Part shown: positions 35,011 through 44,395 of the stretch, in pieces | How positions within the stretch are numbered: the stretch's first letter is position 1 | Layout of the letters: each line of letters opens with the position of its first letter | NCBI RefSeq assembly: GCF_008017455.1 | Contig: NZ_VRTY01000026.1 | Span: 1 to 64,000, forward strand | Direction of reading: 5' to 3' | DNA from: Pontibacter qinzhouensis | Lineage (GTDB): Bacteria; Bacteroidota; Bacteroidia; Cytophagales; Hymenobacteraceae | DNA length: 64,000 nt | Translations under genes and position numbers: made by a program | Notes under the pieces: generated by a model | Database searches by the model: none | What the model was told of the DNA's origin: nothing | The model's input: the letters and a program-made list of their open reading frames with translations, nothing else

Positions 35011-37179
35011 CTAATTCAAAGAAATGTAAGGTTTATCTGCAATGCCCATGGCGGTGGCTGTGGAGGTCAGTTGCTTCAGGGTGTCTATGGTTGATTCGTC
35101 GGCACTGTTTTGCATCATTTTCAGAAGAAGGGCTGATACGCTCAGGTTCCGGACATCATCGGAGGTCATGCCAAACTTGTTCACGAAGTTCTGCAGGTTG
35201 GTTTTGAAATCGATGTTTCCATCGCCGTTTATATGGAAAAAGGCATCTTTAACCGTTCCTAAAACGTTGCTGTTGCCTACCATTCTGTCTACCTGCTTAC
35301 CTTTGGTAATAGAGCCCACAATCTGGTCAAAGAACATGGTTTCGCCACCTACAATGTCTATTTTGGCTGCTTTCAGGGCTTCAGAAATAACTTCGGCCTG
35401 TGCAGCGGCAATGTCTTTCTGAATGTTGATCTGCGCCAGCTCAATAGACTTGTCTTTGTCGAGACGGAGCTTGAACTCTTCGTGCTCTTTGCCTACGCCA
35501 TCAAGTTTACGCATGGCTTCGGCTTTTTCTTCTATGCCTTTGGCATCTACGGTAAACTTCTCTCCTGTTACACGTGCTTCTGCCAGGCCTTTCTTCTCAT
35601 CGGCTGCGGCTCTGTTTTCGATAACGGTAGCATCTGCAAGTCCTTGCTCTTTTGTTACTCTGGCTGCTACCATTCCTAGTTTTTCATCGGCTTCGGCTTG
35701 CGCTTCGGCTTTGGCACGGGTAGCTTTAGCTTCGGCTATGGCCTGCAGTTCAATTACCACTGCTTCGGCTTCGCCTTCTCTCTGCATGGCCTGCGCTTTG
35801 GCTTCCATTACATGCGCTTCTGATAAGCCAAGGGCTGCTGCCTGTGCGGCCTCTGCCTCTGCCATTACTTTTATAGCCTGGGCTCTGTTGTTGGCACTTG
35901 CCTGCTCCGCCTCCGCATCTATAAGCATTTGCTTGGCTCTGAACTCTGCTGCGTTACGGGCAGCCTCAGCGCTCTTAATTTCTTTTACCAACGACTGCTC
36001 GGCTTCTTTCTCCGCGTTCTTAATGGCGACAGATTTCTCCCGCTCTGCTTCGGCAAAGGCTCTGGTGTCCTTTATCTTCTCTTCTTCCTCCACCACAGCT
36101 TTTTCTACGGTTACACGCTCCCGTATAATGCCCTGTATATTTTTACGCTCTTCTTCTATGGCTTTTTCTTTCTCAATTTGTGCCAGCGCCACAATACGTT
36201 CGCGTTCGTTCACTTCGAGCATGCGGGCCTGCTCCACGCGCTCCGTCTCTATAGCATCGGTGCGTTGTTTGCTGCGTTCGGCCACCAGTATTTGGCGGTC
36301 TTTGTTCTGCTCCGCAATTTTCACTTCCTCGTCGGTCACAATTCTGGCTTTCTCTGCCTTCAGTCGCTCCTCGTGCCGCACTTTCTCCATCTCAGCGTAT
36401 TCTCTGCTCTTGATGTTGGCGATTTCACGCTTCTGCTTTTCTTCGTTTTCAGCCAGCTGCTTCTCCAGTTCCAGAATGGTTTCCTGGGCTTCTACGTCCT
36501 GCTTTTTAATTGTTTTCTGCTTTTCGCGCTCAATAAGGTTGGCCTGCACTTTTTGCTTAGCCGTGAGATCGATAATCTTTTTTATACCTTCTGCGTCGAG
36601 AATATTGTTTTCGTTCAGGTGGGTAAGTGGTGTCTGCTCCAGGTAATCGATGGCGCAATCGTCGAGCACGTAGCCATTCAGGTCGGTACCGATAGTCTGC
36701 AGAATCTGGCGTTTAAACTCTTCGCGGCTCTGGTAGAGGTCCACAAAATCGAAATGCTTCCCAACGGTCTTCAGTGCTTCGGAAAACTTTGCATCGAAGA
36801 GGCTTTCCAGGGCGGAGTGGTCTGAAGCACGCTTACAACCAATCGACTGCGCCACCTGTATCACATCTTCCGGTGTTTTATTAACGCGAAGAAAGAAATT
36901 CACTTTTATATCTGCCCGCAGATTGTCTTTACAAATCAGCCCTTCAGCTCCTGTTCTGGAAATAACGATAGTCTTGAGGGTAATATCCATTACCTCCATT
37001 TTGTGGATGACAGGCACGATAAAAATACCTGAAAAAGATACTTTGGTATCGCCTAAACCTGTTCGCACCAATGCTTCGCCCTGAATGGCTTTTTGGTACA
37101 TTTTAATAACAAAGGCGATTAAGCCGATAAGGGCCACCGCCAGCATAATGGCGACAGACCAGGATAACTGTTCAATCAT
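35011..37179 (-). CDS. Flotillin / YqiK-type SPFH protein
   Basis: 722 residues. A single N-terminal transmembrane helix (about 8-27) is followed by an SPFH/band-7 domain (about 30-210; EALVRTGLGDTKVSFSG near the start). A very long Ala/Glu/Lys-rich coiled coil with AEA repeats covers roughly 215-560, and a C-terminal flotillin tail carries KAAKIDIVGGETMFFDQI. Flotillins form large membrane-bound oligomers that organise microdomains. The start codon lies 2 bp after the stop of the upstream YqiJ-like gene, so the two are surely co-transcribed. Confidence 0.9.
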   Translation of the reverse strand: MIEQLSWSVAIMLAVALIGLIAFVIKMYQKAIQGEALVRTGLGDTKVSFSGIFIVPVIHKMEVMDITLKTIVISRTGAEGLICKDNLRADIKVNFFLRVNKTPEDVIQVAQSIGCKRASDHSALESLFDAKFSEALKTVGKHFDFVDLYQSREEFKRQILQTIGTDLNGYVLDDCAIDYLEQTPLTHLNENNILDAEGIKKIIDLTAKQKVQANLIEREKQKTIKKQDVEAQETILELEKQLAENEEKQKREIANIKSREYAEMEKVRHEERLKAEKARIVTDEEVKIAEQNKDRQILVAERSKQRTDAIETERVEQARMLEVNERERIVALAQIEKEKAIEEERKNIQGIIRERVTVEKAVVEEEEKIKDTRAFAEAEREKSVAIKNAEKEAEQSLVKEIKSAEAARNAAEFRAKQMLIDAEAEQASANNRAQAIKVMAEAEAAQAAALGLSEAHVMEAKAQAMQREGEAEAVVIELQAIAEAKATRAKAEAQAEADEKLGMVAARVTKEQGLADATVIENRAAADEKKGLAEARVTGEKFTVDAKGIEEKAEAMRKLDGVGKEHEEFKLRLDKDKSIELAQINIQKDIAAAQAEVISEALKAAKIDIVGGETMFFDQIVGSITKGKQVDRMVGNSNVLGTVKDAFFHINGDGNIDFKTNLQNFVNKFGMTSDDVRNLSVSALLLKMMQNSADESTIDTLKQLTSTATAMGIADKPYISLN

Positions 37180-37181
37180 GG

Positions 37182-37814
37182 TTAATTGGTTTGGTAAGGT
37201 TCTATCAGATAATGTTTATTTGTTTCGTCATATTCTAAAATAATAGCAGTATCGCCTTTGTGAACAGCCTGTCCCTCCGAGGTTTTCACGTTCAGCAGCA
37301 GCAACCCATCTTTTGATTTAATAGTTGCCTGCCCCAGTTCGTTGGCATTGGCCGCTATAATTACGTGGCACACCTGCCCTGTTAAAGTAGCGGTAGAGGC
37401 ATGTTCTTTTTCCAGGGTATCGAATAGTTTTATAAAGGGAGTGGTCAGCACTTTAGAGACAATCAGACTTAAAAAAAAGGCTGGCACCAGCAGGAGCAAT
37501 CCTAGCAGAGCTGATGAATTTTGCAGGTAATGGTTACCCAGAATGGAAAATACCCAAAGCGGTAAGGCCAGAAACGTCAGGAAGAGCATCAGCGGAATAC
37601 GGCCCAGGTTAAAAAAAGCTAAAGCAGAGTTAAACCAGCTGACAGAAGACACAGCGTCTGAAGCAGTAGCGAAGTCCTTCTCCAACTCCAGATCAAGCAT
37701 ATCCAGGTCTGCGATGCCAGCTATAACCGCAAGCCAGTAAAGCATGACAAATACGAGTAAGGCCGTAGGTATAATGTTAACGGTGGAGAAAGCAGCCTCC
37801 AAAAGCTCTGACAT
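37182..37814 (-). CDS. YqiJ / NfeD-like membrane protein with OB-fold
   Basis: 210 residues. Transmembrane segments are at about 13-34, 74-96 and 101-122. A soluble C-terminal domain of about 65 residues (TATLTGQVCHVIIAANANELGQATI onward, in pieces) fits the OB-fold that follows the membrane part in YqiJ and NfeD proteins, which act beside flotillins. It is the first gene of the cluster, so the promoter should lie just upstream of 37814. Confidence 0.75.
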   Translation of the reverse strand: MSELLEAAFSTVNIIPTALLVFVMLYWLAVIAGIADLDMLDLELEKDFATASDAVSSVSWFNSALAFFNLGRIPLMLFLTFLALPLWVFSILGNHYLQNSSALLGLLLLVPAFFLSLIVSKVLTTPFIKLFDTLEKEHASTATLTGQVCHVIIAANANELGQATIKSKDGLLLLNVKTSEGQAVHKGDTAIILEYDETNKHYLIEPYQTN

Positions 37815-39008
37815 GTGTGCAGTAGTTATGAATAATATTGTATGTGTATTCTTTTAAAAAGCCTTTTTTAGCAGCAGGCACTAACTTCCTCTATCGCCAG
37901 GATTCTGACAAATCTGCTTAACCGTAAGCTACAGGCGATTTCCACACCTTGTGTTAAAATTCAGAACCCAGACTATAGGTAGATATAGTACAAGCTAAAG
38001 TAGCCGATGCGCTTAGTTAAATAAACCAGCCAAAAAAGCCGAAACAACTGAAAAGCACATCAGCAGGCTTTCCTTCATCATTCATCCTGGAGCAGGTGGG
38101 GTCGGGTAACATACTTGCAAACCAGTGCTCTTTTAGCTACTAAATTTTGCATGTTAAAGAGATAAGGATGTTTGTTTATGATGCTGTAATTTTTTGTATA
38201 ATATTAATTATTTTTTAAGAATTTTTCTAACAATTCCAGACAAAAACATAAAATTATTTCATTTTACCACTTATCATCACCATAATTCTACTGATTTTCA
38301 ATTATATAAATCTGCTACCACCTGAAACATATTACTCAATTAATCCTTTTCCACAAAACATCATCCATCTGAATGGCAGCAATACTTAAACCAGCTTCTA
38401 ATCGCAACAAGGCTTTTTTGAAAGCAATTCGTGCTTTTTTTTGACGATTAAGTTGTTTCAAATTATCATCACCGAATTATTCTAATGAAATGACCCTCCA
38501 GACAGAATTGCATCAATTTCTTGCCAAGGGTAAGATCAATTACTATTTGGCATTCCTGATGAGATTAAATTCTGTTTAAGAATAAGCAAGCATTTTTTTA
38601 GAACCTGATGTTAAATTTAAGCGGTTCTGGTGCAACATGTAGCATATGCTGGTAGCCTAAAATTTTAGGGTAAACATTATTAGTATAAAATTTAACCTGG
38701 TAATAAATAATTTTAACGCCTGCATATAAAATTGATTTTGGTATTTTTAAATGAATGAGCCAGCCAATTTTACAAGCCATAACATTCCTCTCACAACCTG
38801 CTTCTGGGTATTCACCTTATTTTTAGCCTATCCTGAAGGCAGAATTTTACTACCCAATATGTACAAGCCAGCTTGCACTGCCATATTAAATAAATAGCAA
38901 AATTGACTTTTTGTCATAACCTACCCTAATGCCTCCCGTAAAAAACACAGTGCGCCGGCAACGTAAAAACTTAACTCTATATTAAAATATGTACATATTA
39001 TAGATATC
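37815..39008. other. 1.2-kb AT-rich intergenic region
   Basis: Lies between divergent stress-type gene groups. It holds 57-bp repeat copy 11 and otherwise only AT-rich DNA. A 60-codon minus frame at 38598-38780 lacks conserved character and was not called. Confidence 0.6.
38475..38530 (-). repeat. 57-bp dispersed repeat, copy 11
   Basis: Reverse orientation: AATTATTCTAATGAAATGACC, decayed centre, ending TTGCCAAGGG. Confidence 0.75.
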
Positions 39009-39536
39009 ATGAAGATAGATGATGATAATGACCTAAAGGCTGAATTTGAGCAGAAACTCCAGGAGAGAGTCCGCCAGAACGCAAATAGAGACAATTTGTC
39101 AGAGAACCGTATGGAGGCACCTGATCAGATGCCTCCCAATAGGCCTACTGAGGAGGTAGATAAAACTATTCCAATAATAGAGGAACGTGTTGAAGTTGGC
39201 AAACGAGTAGTTGAAACAGGCGATGTATTCATTTCTAAAAGTGTGCATGAAGATAATGTAACCGTTGATTTACCCACAACCAAAGAGCACGTGCATGTGG
39301 AGCGAGTGCCGGTAAACCAATATGTAGACACTCCTCCGGCAGCCGTGCGCCACGAAGGCGACACCATGATTATACCGGTAATTCGGGAGGAACTGGTGGT
39401 TGTGAAAAAGCTATTCGTAGTGGAAGAACTACATATTACAAAGAAACTAGAAACAACGCACGATTCGGAACAGGTAACACTTCTGAAAGAAGAAATCCAT
39501 GTAAACCGGGTCGCTAAAGATACCCCACGCCGTTAA
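39009..39536 (+). CDS. DUF2382 stress-response protein
   Basis: 175 residues. After a polar N-terminus of about 50 residues it carries two DUF2382 (YsnF/AvaK) beta-repeats: IPIIEERVEVGKRVVETG near 50, HVHVERVPVNQYVD near 100, then a second unit IPVIREELVVVKKLFVVEE. The family is linked to desiccation, salt and general stress in many bacteria, but its biochemical role is unknown. It sits 45 bp upstream of a second DUF2382 gene, so they form an operon. Confidence 0.85.
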   Translation: MKIDDDNDLKAEFEQKLQERVRQNANRDNLSENRMEAPDQMPPNRPTEEVDKTIPIIEERVEVGKRVVETGDVFISKSVHEDNVTVDLPTTKEHVHVERVPVNQYVDTPPAAVRHEGDTMIIPVIREELVVVKKLFVVEELHITKKLETTHDSEQVTLLKEEIHVNRVAKDTPRR

Positions 39537-39581
39537 AGCCGGGCTTTTAATTAAATGTTAAACTTAATTTAAATCTTAATT

Positions 39582-40478
39582 ATGTCACAGACAGTTGTAG
39601 GAATATTCGAAAAAGGTGTAGATGCACAAATGGCTGCTCAACGTTTAGAAAGCAGTAACATTAGTTCAAGCGCCATAGATATATTACATAACGATTCAGA
39701 TAGTAGCTACCCATCTTCTACAGCAGCCGGTGCGGCAGGTATAGCCCCAAGCACAACGGCCGTTCATACGCCTGGCCAGGAAAACAGAGACAAATCAAGT
39801 AGTGTCAGTAACTTCTTCAGAAACCTGTTTGATGATGATGATGATGAAGCTACTAAATACACTAATGCTGCACGTCAGAGCTGGATTGTAACCGTACATG
39901 CCAATTCCAAAGAAGAAGCCCAACATGTGGCAGAAACAATGGATAGCTGTGGGGCAGTAGACGTAGAAGAGCGTAGCAGAAACATTAGCAGCGGCCTTAA
40001 CACCTCTGCCGGTACAACTACAGGTAGCACAGGCTCCATAGACCGTGAATTTGAGCGTGGCGAGACCTCTATTCCAATTGTAGAAGAGCACATGGAAATT
40101 GGCAAGCGTACGCAAGAAACTGGCGGTGTAACTGTTAGAAGTAGAATTCTGGAGCGACCTGTGGAGGAAAAACTAAGACTGCGTGAGGAGCATGTATTTG
40201 TAGAGCGCAACCCCGTAAACCGCCCTGCCACCGAAGCAGACCTTAAAAACTTTAAAGAAGGTGAAACCCGTATTACAGAGCATGCCGAAGTGCCGCTTGT
40301 GAACAAAGAAGCCCGGGTGGTAGAAGAAGTAAACATCGGTAAGAGAACCGAAACGCGTGAAGAAACCATTACAGGAACCGAACGCAAAACTGAAGTTGAC
40401 ATCGACAAGCTCAACCCAGACAAAGACAGAGACTTTGACAGAAACGAAGGACGTCCGGGAAACCCAGGTATTCTATAA
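39582..40478 (+). CDS. DUF2382 protein with general-stress-protein N-terminal domain
   Basis: 298 residues. The N-terminal region (about 1-130: TVVGIFEKGVDAQMAAQRLE onward, split by a Ser/Gly-rich linker) resembles the GSP17M/YflT-like ferredoxin-fold domain with a strand WIVTVHANSKEEAQHVAE. The C-terminal part (about 155-290) is DUF2382: IPIVEEHMEIGKRTQETGG, HVFVERNPVNR and KEARVVEEVNIGKRTE. Such fusions are typical of stress-induced proteins. A terminator follows at 40515. Confidence 0.85.
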   Translation: MSQTVVGIFEKGVDAQMAAQRLESSNISSSAIDILHNDSDSSYPSSTAAGAAGIAPSTTAVHTPGQENRDKSSSVSNFFRNLFDDDDDEATKYTNAARQSWIVTVHANSKEEAQHVAETMDSCGAVDVEERSRNISSGLNTSAGTTTGSTGSIDREFERGETSIPIVEEHMEIGKRTQETGGVTVRSRILERPVEEKLRLREEHVFVERNPVNRPATEADLKNFKEGETRITEHAEVPLVNKEARVVEEVNIGKRTETREETITGTERKTEVDIDKLNPDKDRDFDRNEGRPGNPGIL

Positions 40479-40514
40479 TACACGAAGCAAAACAAACTTA
40501 AAATAAAATACTCG

Positions 40515-40547
40515 AAAAGGCAGCCATTAATTGGCTGCCTTTTTTTG
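40515..40547 (+). terminator. Terminator after the DUF2382 operon
   Basis: AAAAGGCAGCC and GGCTGCCTTTT form an 11-bp stem with a 7-base loop, followed by more T residues. Confidence 0.9.
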
Positions 40548-40855
40548 CTTCACCGCTTATGGCTGCCATTTTCCCAAAAATATGCCTCAGAATTTCAGAT
40601 AATTTACAAGAACCAGCCGATCACTTTACAAAAACTACATTCTTTCTGCTATACCCTCTTTGACTTTACCTGTGATCAACTTACCTTCGGGTCGGGAAGA
40701 ACAGATACCTTGACAACTGTGAAAAGCATTGCTGGCTTACATGTAAAATGTTTAGTATCTGTAAAGCCCCACGACCTTTTCGTTTGTTAATTTAGGAATT
40801 TTAACTGGCCTGTTGTTTCTGAACCACACTAGCAGCAGCTGCCGGGCTACCATAC
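40548..40855. other. Intergenic region, nothing recognised
   Basis: About 310 bp upstream of the YdiJ-like gene. An open frame at 40545-40790 has no credible protein character. No repeat copy was seen. Confidence 0.5.
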
Positions 40856-43795
40856 ATGAACTCAGAAAAACTGCAGCAACTTTCCCGACAACTGGAGGGA
40901 GAGTTCCATTTCGACAGCACCATGCGTACGCTGTACGCCACCGATGCCTCGGCTTACCGTGAAATGCCTCTGGCAGTCGCCTTCCCTAAAACAGTGGCCG
41001 ACATTAAAACGCTTATTTCGTTTGCCCGCCGCGAAGGCACCTCGCTTATACCACGCACTGCCGGCACCTCGTTGGCAGGGCAGGTAGTTGGCGGTGGCAT
41101 CGTAGTTGATGTTTCGCGTACGTTTACCCAGATACTGGAGGTAAACCAGGCAGAAGGATGGGTACGGGTGCAGCCAGGTGTTATTCGCGATGAGCTGAAC
41201 ATGTTCCTGAAGCCGTACGGCCTCTACTTCGGCCCTGAAACTTCCACAGCAAACCGGGCCATGATCGGGGGTATGGTGGGTAACAACTCCTGCGGCTCTA
41301 ACTCTATTGTATATGGCAGCGCCCGGGAGCACCTGCTGTCGGTAAAAGCTATTTTGAGCGATGGCACCGAAACAGAATTCAGTCAGCTCAGTTTACCCGA
41401 ATTTGAAGCTAAGTGCCGCGGCGAGAACACTTCAGGCGAACTGGAGACACGTATTTACCAGGCTACAAAAGCCATGCTCTCGCATGAGCAGACGCAGGAG
41501 AACATACGCCGTGAGTTTCCGAAGCCGAGCATACAGCGCCGCAATACCGGGTATGCCATCGATCTGCTGCTGGAGTCGGAGCCGTTTACAGCCGGCAAAG
41601 AACCCTTTAACTTCTGCAAACTAATAGCAGGCTCCGAAGGCACCCTCGCCTTCCTTACGGAAATAAAACTACATGTAGATCCGCTTCCGCCAAAAGAAAT
41701 TGGCTTGCTCTGCGTGCATTGCAACAGCGTAGATGAATCGTTGCGGGCAAATTTGGTGGCCCTGCGCTATAAGCCAACTGCCAGCGAACTCATGGACCAT
41801 TATGTGTTGGAGTGCACCAAAACAAACATCGAGCAGAGCCAGAACCGCTTTTTTGTGCAAGGCGACCCGGGTGCCATACTTGTGGTGGAACTATCCAGCA
41901 ATTCGCGCGAGGAAATAGATCAGCGTGCAGCCGCCCTGGTAGCAGAACTGAAACAGAATGACCTGGGCTACCACTATCCGCTGGTTTTCGGCCCCGACGT
42001 TAAAAAAGTATGGACTCTCCGTAAAGCCGGACTGGGCTTGCTCTCAAACGTTCCGGGCGATGCCAAACCTGTGGCTGTTATAGAAGATACTGCTGTAGAT
42101 GTGAACGACCTGCCAGAATTTATAAGGGAGTTTAACCTGACGCTGGAGCAGTATAACCTATATTGTGTGCACTATGCGCACGCAGGTACCGGAGAGCTGC
42201 ACCTGCGCCCCATCATCAACCTGAAAACAGAAGAAGGTAACAAGCTCTTCCGGACCATTGCCGAGGAAATTGCCAGCCTGGTAAAAAAATACAGAGGCTC
42301 CCTGAGTGGCGAACATGGCGATGGCCGTTTGCGAGGCGAGTTTATTCCGTTTATGATAGGCGAAGAAAACTACAAGCTGCTGGAGGAAGTGAAGCGGGTC
42401 TGGGACCCGGGCAACCTCTTTAACCCCGGCAAAATCGTGAACACGCCTTCTATGAACACCTCGCTGCGGTACGAGCCAGGGCAGCAAACGCCAGACTTTG
42501 ATACGGTTTTTAAGTTCAGGCAGCAGGACGGGGTGCTGCGGGCGGCAGAGCTTTGCAACGGCTCCGGCGACTGCCGCAAAACGCACCTGACAGGTGGCAC
42601 CATGTGCCCCAGCTACATGGTAACCCGCAACGAGAAAGATACTACCCGTGGCCGCGCCAATGTTATGCGGGAGTTCCTGACAAACTCCAGCAAGAAAAAC
42701 CGCTTCGACCATGTAGAAATAAAAGAGGCTATGGATTTGTGCCTCTCCTGCAAAGGCTGCAAATCTGAGTGTCCCTCTAACGTAGATGTGGCCAAACTTA
42801 AAGCCGAGTTTCTGCAGCACTACTACGATGCCAACGGAGTACCCTTCCGCACCCGCATGGTAGGTAGTTTCACAAACCTGAACAAGCTGGCTGCCCTGGC
42901 ACCAGGCATGTACAACTTCCTGTTCAAGAACACCACCACGGCTGGCATCGCTAAAAAAATGATGGGCTTTGCACCACAGCGCACCTTGCCCTTGCTGCAG
43001 GAAGTAACACTGCAAAACTGGTTTAAGAAGCACAAAAGCAAAAAGGCAAACCAGCCGAAGGGCAAAAAGAAGGTGTACCTTTTCTGCGACGAATTTACGA
43101 ACTACAACGACACACACATTGGCAAAACCGCTGTGCTCCTGCTCGAGAAGCTGGGCTACGAAGTAGAGATACCGAAACACGAAGAAAGCGGCCGAACTTT
43201 TATGTCGAAAGGGTTGCTGCGCGATGCCAAGAAAATTGCACAGCAGAATGTGGCCCTGCTCAAAGATGTGATTACCGCCGAAACACCATTGGTAGGAATT
43301 GAGCCCTCTGCCATCCTCTCCTTCCGCGATGAGTACCTAGACCTGGTGGAGAAAGACCAGGTGGAGGACGCCAAATCATTATCCATTAACTGCCTGCAGT
43401 TCGATGAGTTTATAGCCCGAGAAATCATAAACAAACGCATCGAGAAAGATATTTTTAAGGAAGAACAGAAGCTGATTAAACTGCACGGGCACTGCCACCA
43501 GAAGGCCCTTTCATCAGTAATTTACACGCAGCAGATGCTTACGCTGCCAGCTAATTATAAAGTAGAGGTTATTCCGTCGGGTTGCTGTGGCATGGCTGGC
43601 TCGTTTGGCTACGAGGCCGAGCATTATGAGGTATCGATGAAGGTGGGGGAACTGGTGCTGTTCCCGACGGTGCGCCAACAGCCGGAAGAAGTTATAATTG
43701 CGGCTCCGGGCACCAGCTGCCGCCACCAGATTCATGATGGCACCGGACGAAAAGCGCTTCACCCGATCGAGGTGCTGTACAATGCCCTAAAGTAG
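40856..43795 (+). CDS. YdiJ-like FAD-linked oxidase / Fe-S dehydrogenase fusion
   Basis: 979 residues. The N-terminal PCMH-type FAD domain has PRTAGTSLAGQVVGGGIVVD near 62 and GGMVGNNSCGS near 141; the FAD C-domain follows to about 530, with HAHAGTGELHLRP-type residues (YAHAGTGELHLRP). A ferredoxin region has CNGSGDC starting at Cys567 and CLSCKGCKSECP at 629-640. The C-terminal heterodisulfide-reductase-like part has HGHCHQKAL and the CCG motif SGCCGMAGSFG. Such GlcD/GlpC fusions oxidise D-2-hydroxy acids (D-lactate, D-2-hydroxyglutarate) and pass electrons to the quinone pool. Single gene. Confidence 0.9.
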   Translation: MNSEKLQQLSRQLEGEFHFDSTMRTLYATDASAYREMPLAVAFPKTVADIKTLISFARREGTSLIPRTAGTSLAGQVVGGGIVVDVSRTFTQILEVNQAEGWVRVQPGVIRDELNMFLKPYGLYFGPETSTANRAMIGGMVGNNSCGSNSIVYGSAREHLLSVKAILSDGTETEFSQLSLPEFEAKCRGENTSGELETRIYQATKAMLSHEQTQENIRREFPKPSIQRRNTGYAIDLLLESEPFTAGKEPFNFCKLIAGSEGTLAFLTEIKLHVDPLPPKEIGLLCVHCNSVDESLRANLVALRYKPTASELMDHYVLECTKTNIEQSQNRFFVQGDPGAILVVELSSNSREEIDQRAAALVAELKQNDLGYHYPLVFGPDVKKVWTLRKAGLGLLSNVPGDAKPVAVIEDTAVDVNDLPEFIREFNLTLEQYNLYCVHYAHAGTGELHLRPIINLKTEEGNKLFRTIAEEIASLVKKYRGSLSGEHGDGRLRGEFIPFMIGEENYKLLEEVKRVWDPGNLFNPGKIVNTPSMNTSLRYEPGQQTPDFDTVFKFRQQDGVLRAAELCNGSGDCRKTHLTGGTMCPSYMVTRNEKDTTRGRANVMREFLTNSSKKNRFDHVEIKEAMDLCLSCKGCKSECPSNVDVAKLKAEFLQHYYDANGVPFRTRMVGSFTNLNKLAALAPGMYNFLFKNTTTAGIAKKMMGFAPQRTLPLLQEVTLQNWFKKHKSKKANQPKGKKKVYLFCDEFTNYNDTHIGKTAVLLLEKLGYEVEIPKHEESGRTFMSKGLLRDAKKIAQQNVALLKDVITAETPLVGIEPSAILSFRDEYLDLVEKDQVEDAKSLSINCLQFDEFIAREIINKRIEKDIFKEEQKLIKLHGHCHQKALSSVIYTQQMLTLPANYKVEVIPSGCCGMAGSFGYEAEHYEVSMKVGELVLFPTVRQQPEEVIIAAPGTSCRHQIHDGTGRKALHPIEVLYNALK

Positions 43796-43816
43796 GCATA
43801 GAGATTTCTGTTTCCG

Positions 43817-43872
43817 AATTATTTAAATAAAAACAGCCTTCAGAAGCTCAAACCAGATTTTTGCTTCAAGGG
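43817..43872 (-). repeat. 57-bp dispersed repeat, copy 12
   Basis: Reverse orientation: AATTATTTAAATAAAAACAG, CCTTCAGAAGC, ending TTCAAGGG. It lies between the stop codon and the terminator of the YdiJ-like gene, so it is transcribed. Confidence 0.85.
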
Positions 43873-43879
43873 TAAGAAA

Positions 43880-43925
43880 AGCAGATAGCTGTCTCCAACA
43901 CCAAGGAGGCAGCTATCTGCTTTTT
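43880..43925 (+). terminator. Terminator of the YdiJ-like gene
   Basis: 17-bp stem (43880-43896 with 43905-43921, one wobble pair) followed by T5. Confidence 0.85.
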
Positions 43926-44395
43926 AATGTTCTAAAATCAGGACTTTGGACTGTTACCTCACAAAAAGTAGGTCCCAAAAAGCAATGGCTGAAGGTGAGC
44001 AACTCTAACATAAATTCCCAAATTCAATAGTCTATCAAACGAACTCCACAGAAGGAAAACTTAATAGACGAGGTAAGAGTACACATCAGGTTGTGTTTTT
44101 GGTCCGCCGTCTTATTGAGTTACTGCTTCACCTTCAGTAGCAACAGCCACTACGCCTATCGGAATTTGTTTAATACAAATGAAACTTAATTCAAAGGCAC
44201 CTGACAGGCAGCCACCTAATTTTGACATCCTTAATATTACATGGCATTAGCTAACATTAATCAATTTTTTAAGTACTTATTTTATAAAGCATCATTTTTT
44301 TAGTACTATTTTTAAAAAAATGGAAATAAAGTTTTTACATTAAAAAATTGTTCTTTAGATTAATGAAAATAAAATTAACATATAACTGACAGCTT

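Larger units (their letters stand above)
43796..44395. other. 600-bp intergenic region
   Basis: Contains 57-bp repeat copy 12 and the terminator at 43880-43925. The AT-rich part from 44200 probably carries the promoter of the ATP-grasp operon. Confidence 0.6.

Noticed and set aside
35423-36646. A 407-codon plus-strand frame opposite the flotillin gene
   Set aside because: It arises from the Ala/Glu/Lys coiled-coil codons read in reverse (Ser/Ala/Phe-rich product). The flotillin frame is well supported.
38598-38780. A 60-codon minus frame in the AT-rich region
   Set aside because: No conserved features and AT-driven amino-acid composition; not supported as a gene.
42158-43180. A 340-codon minus-strand frame opposite the YdiJ-like gene
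   Set aside because: Shadow frame: no motifs, and the sense strand codes for Fe-S and FAD motifs throughout.
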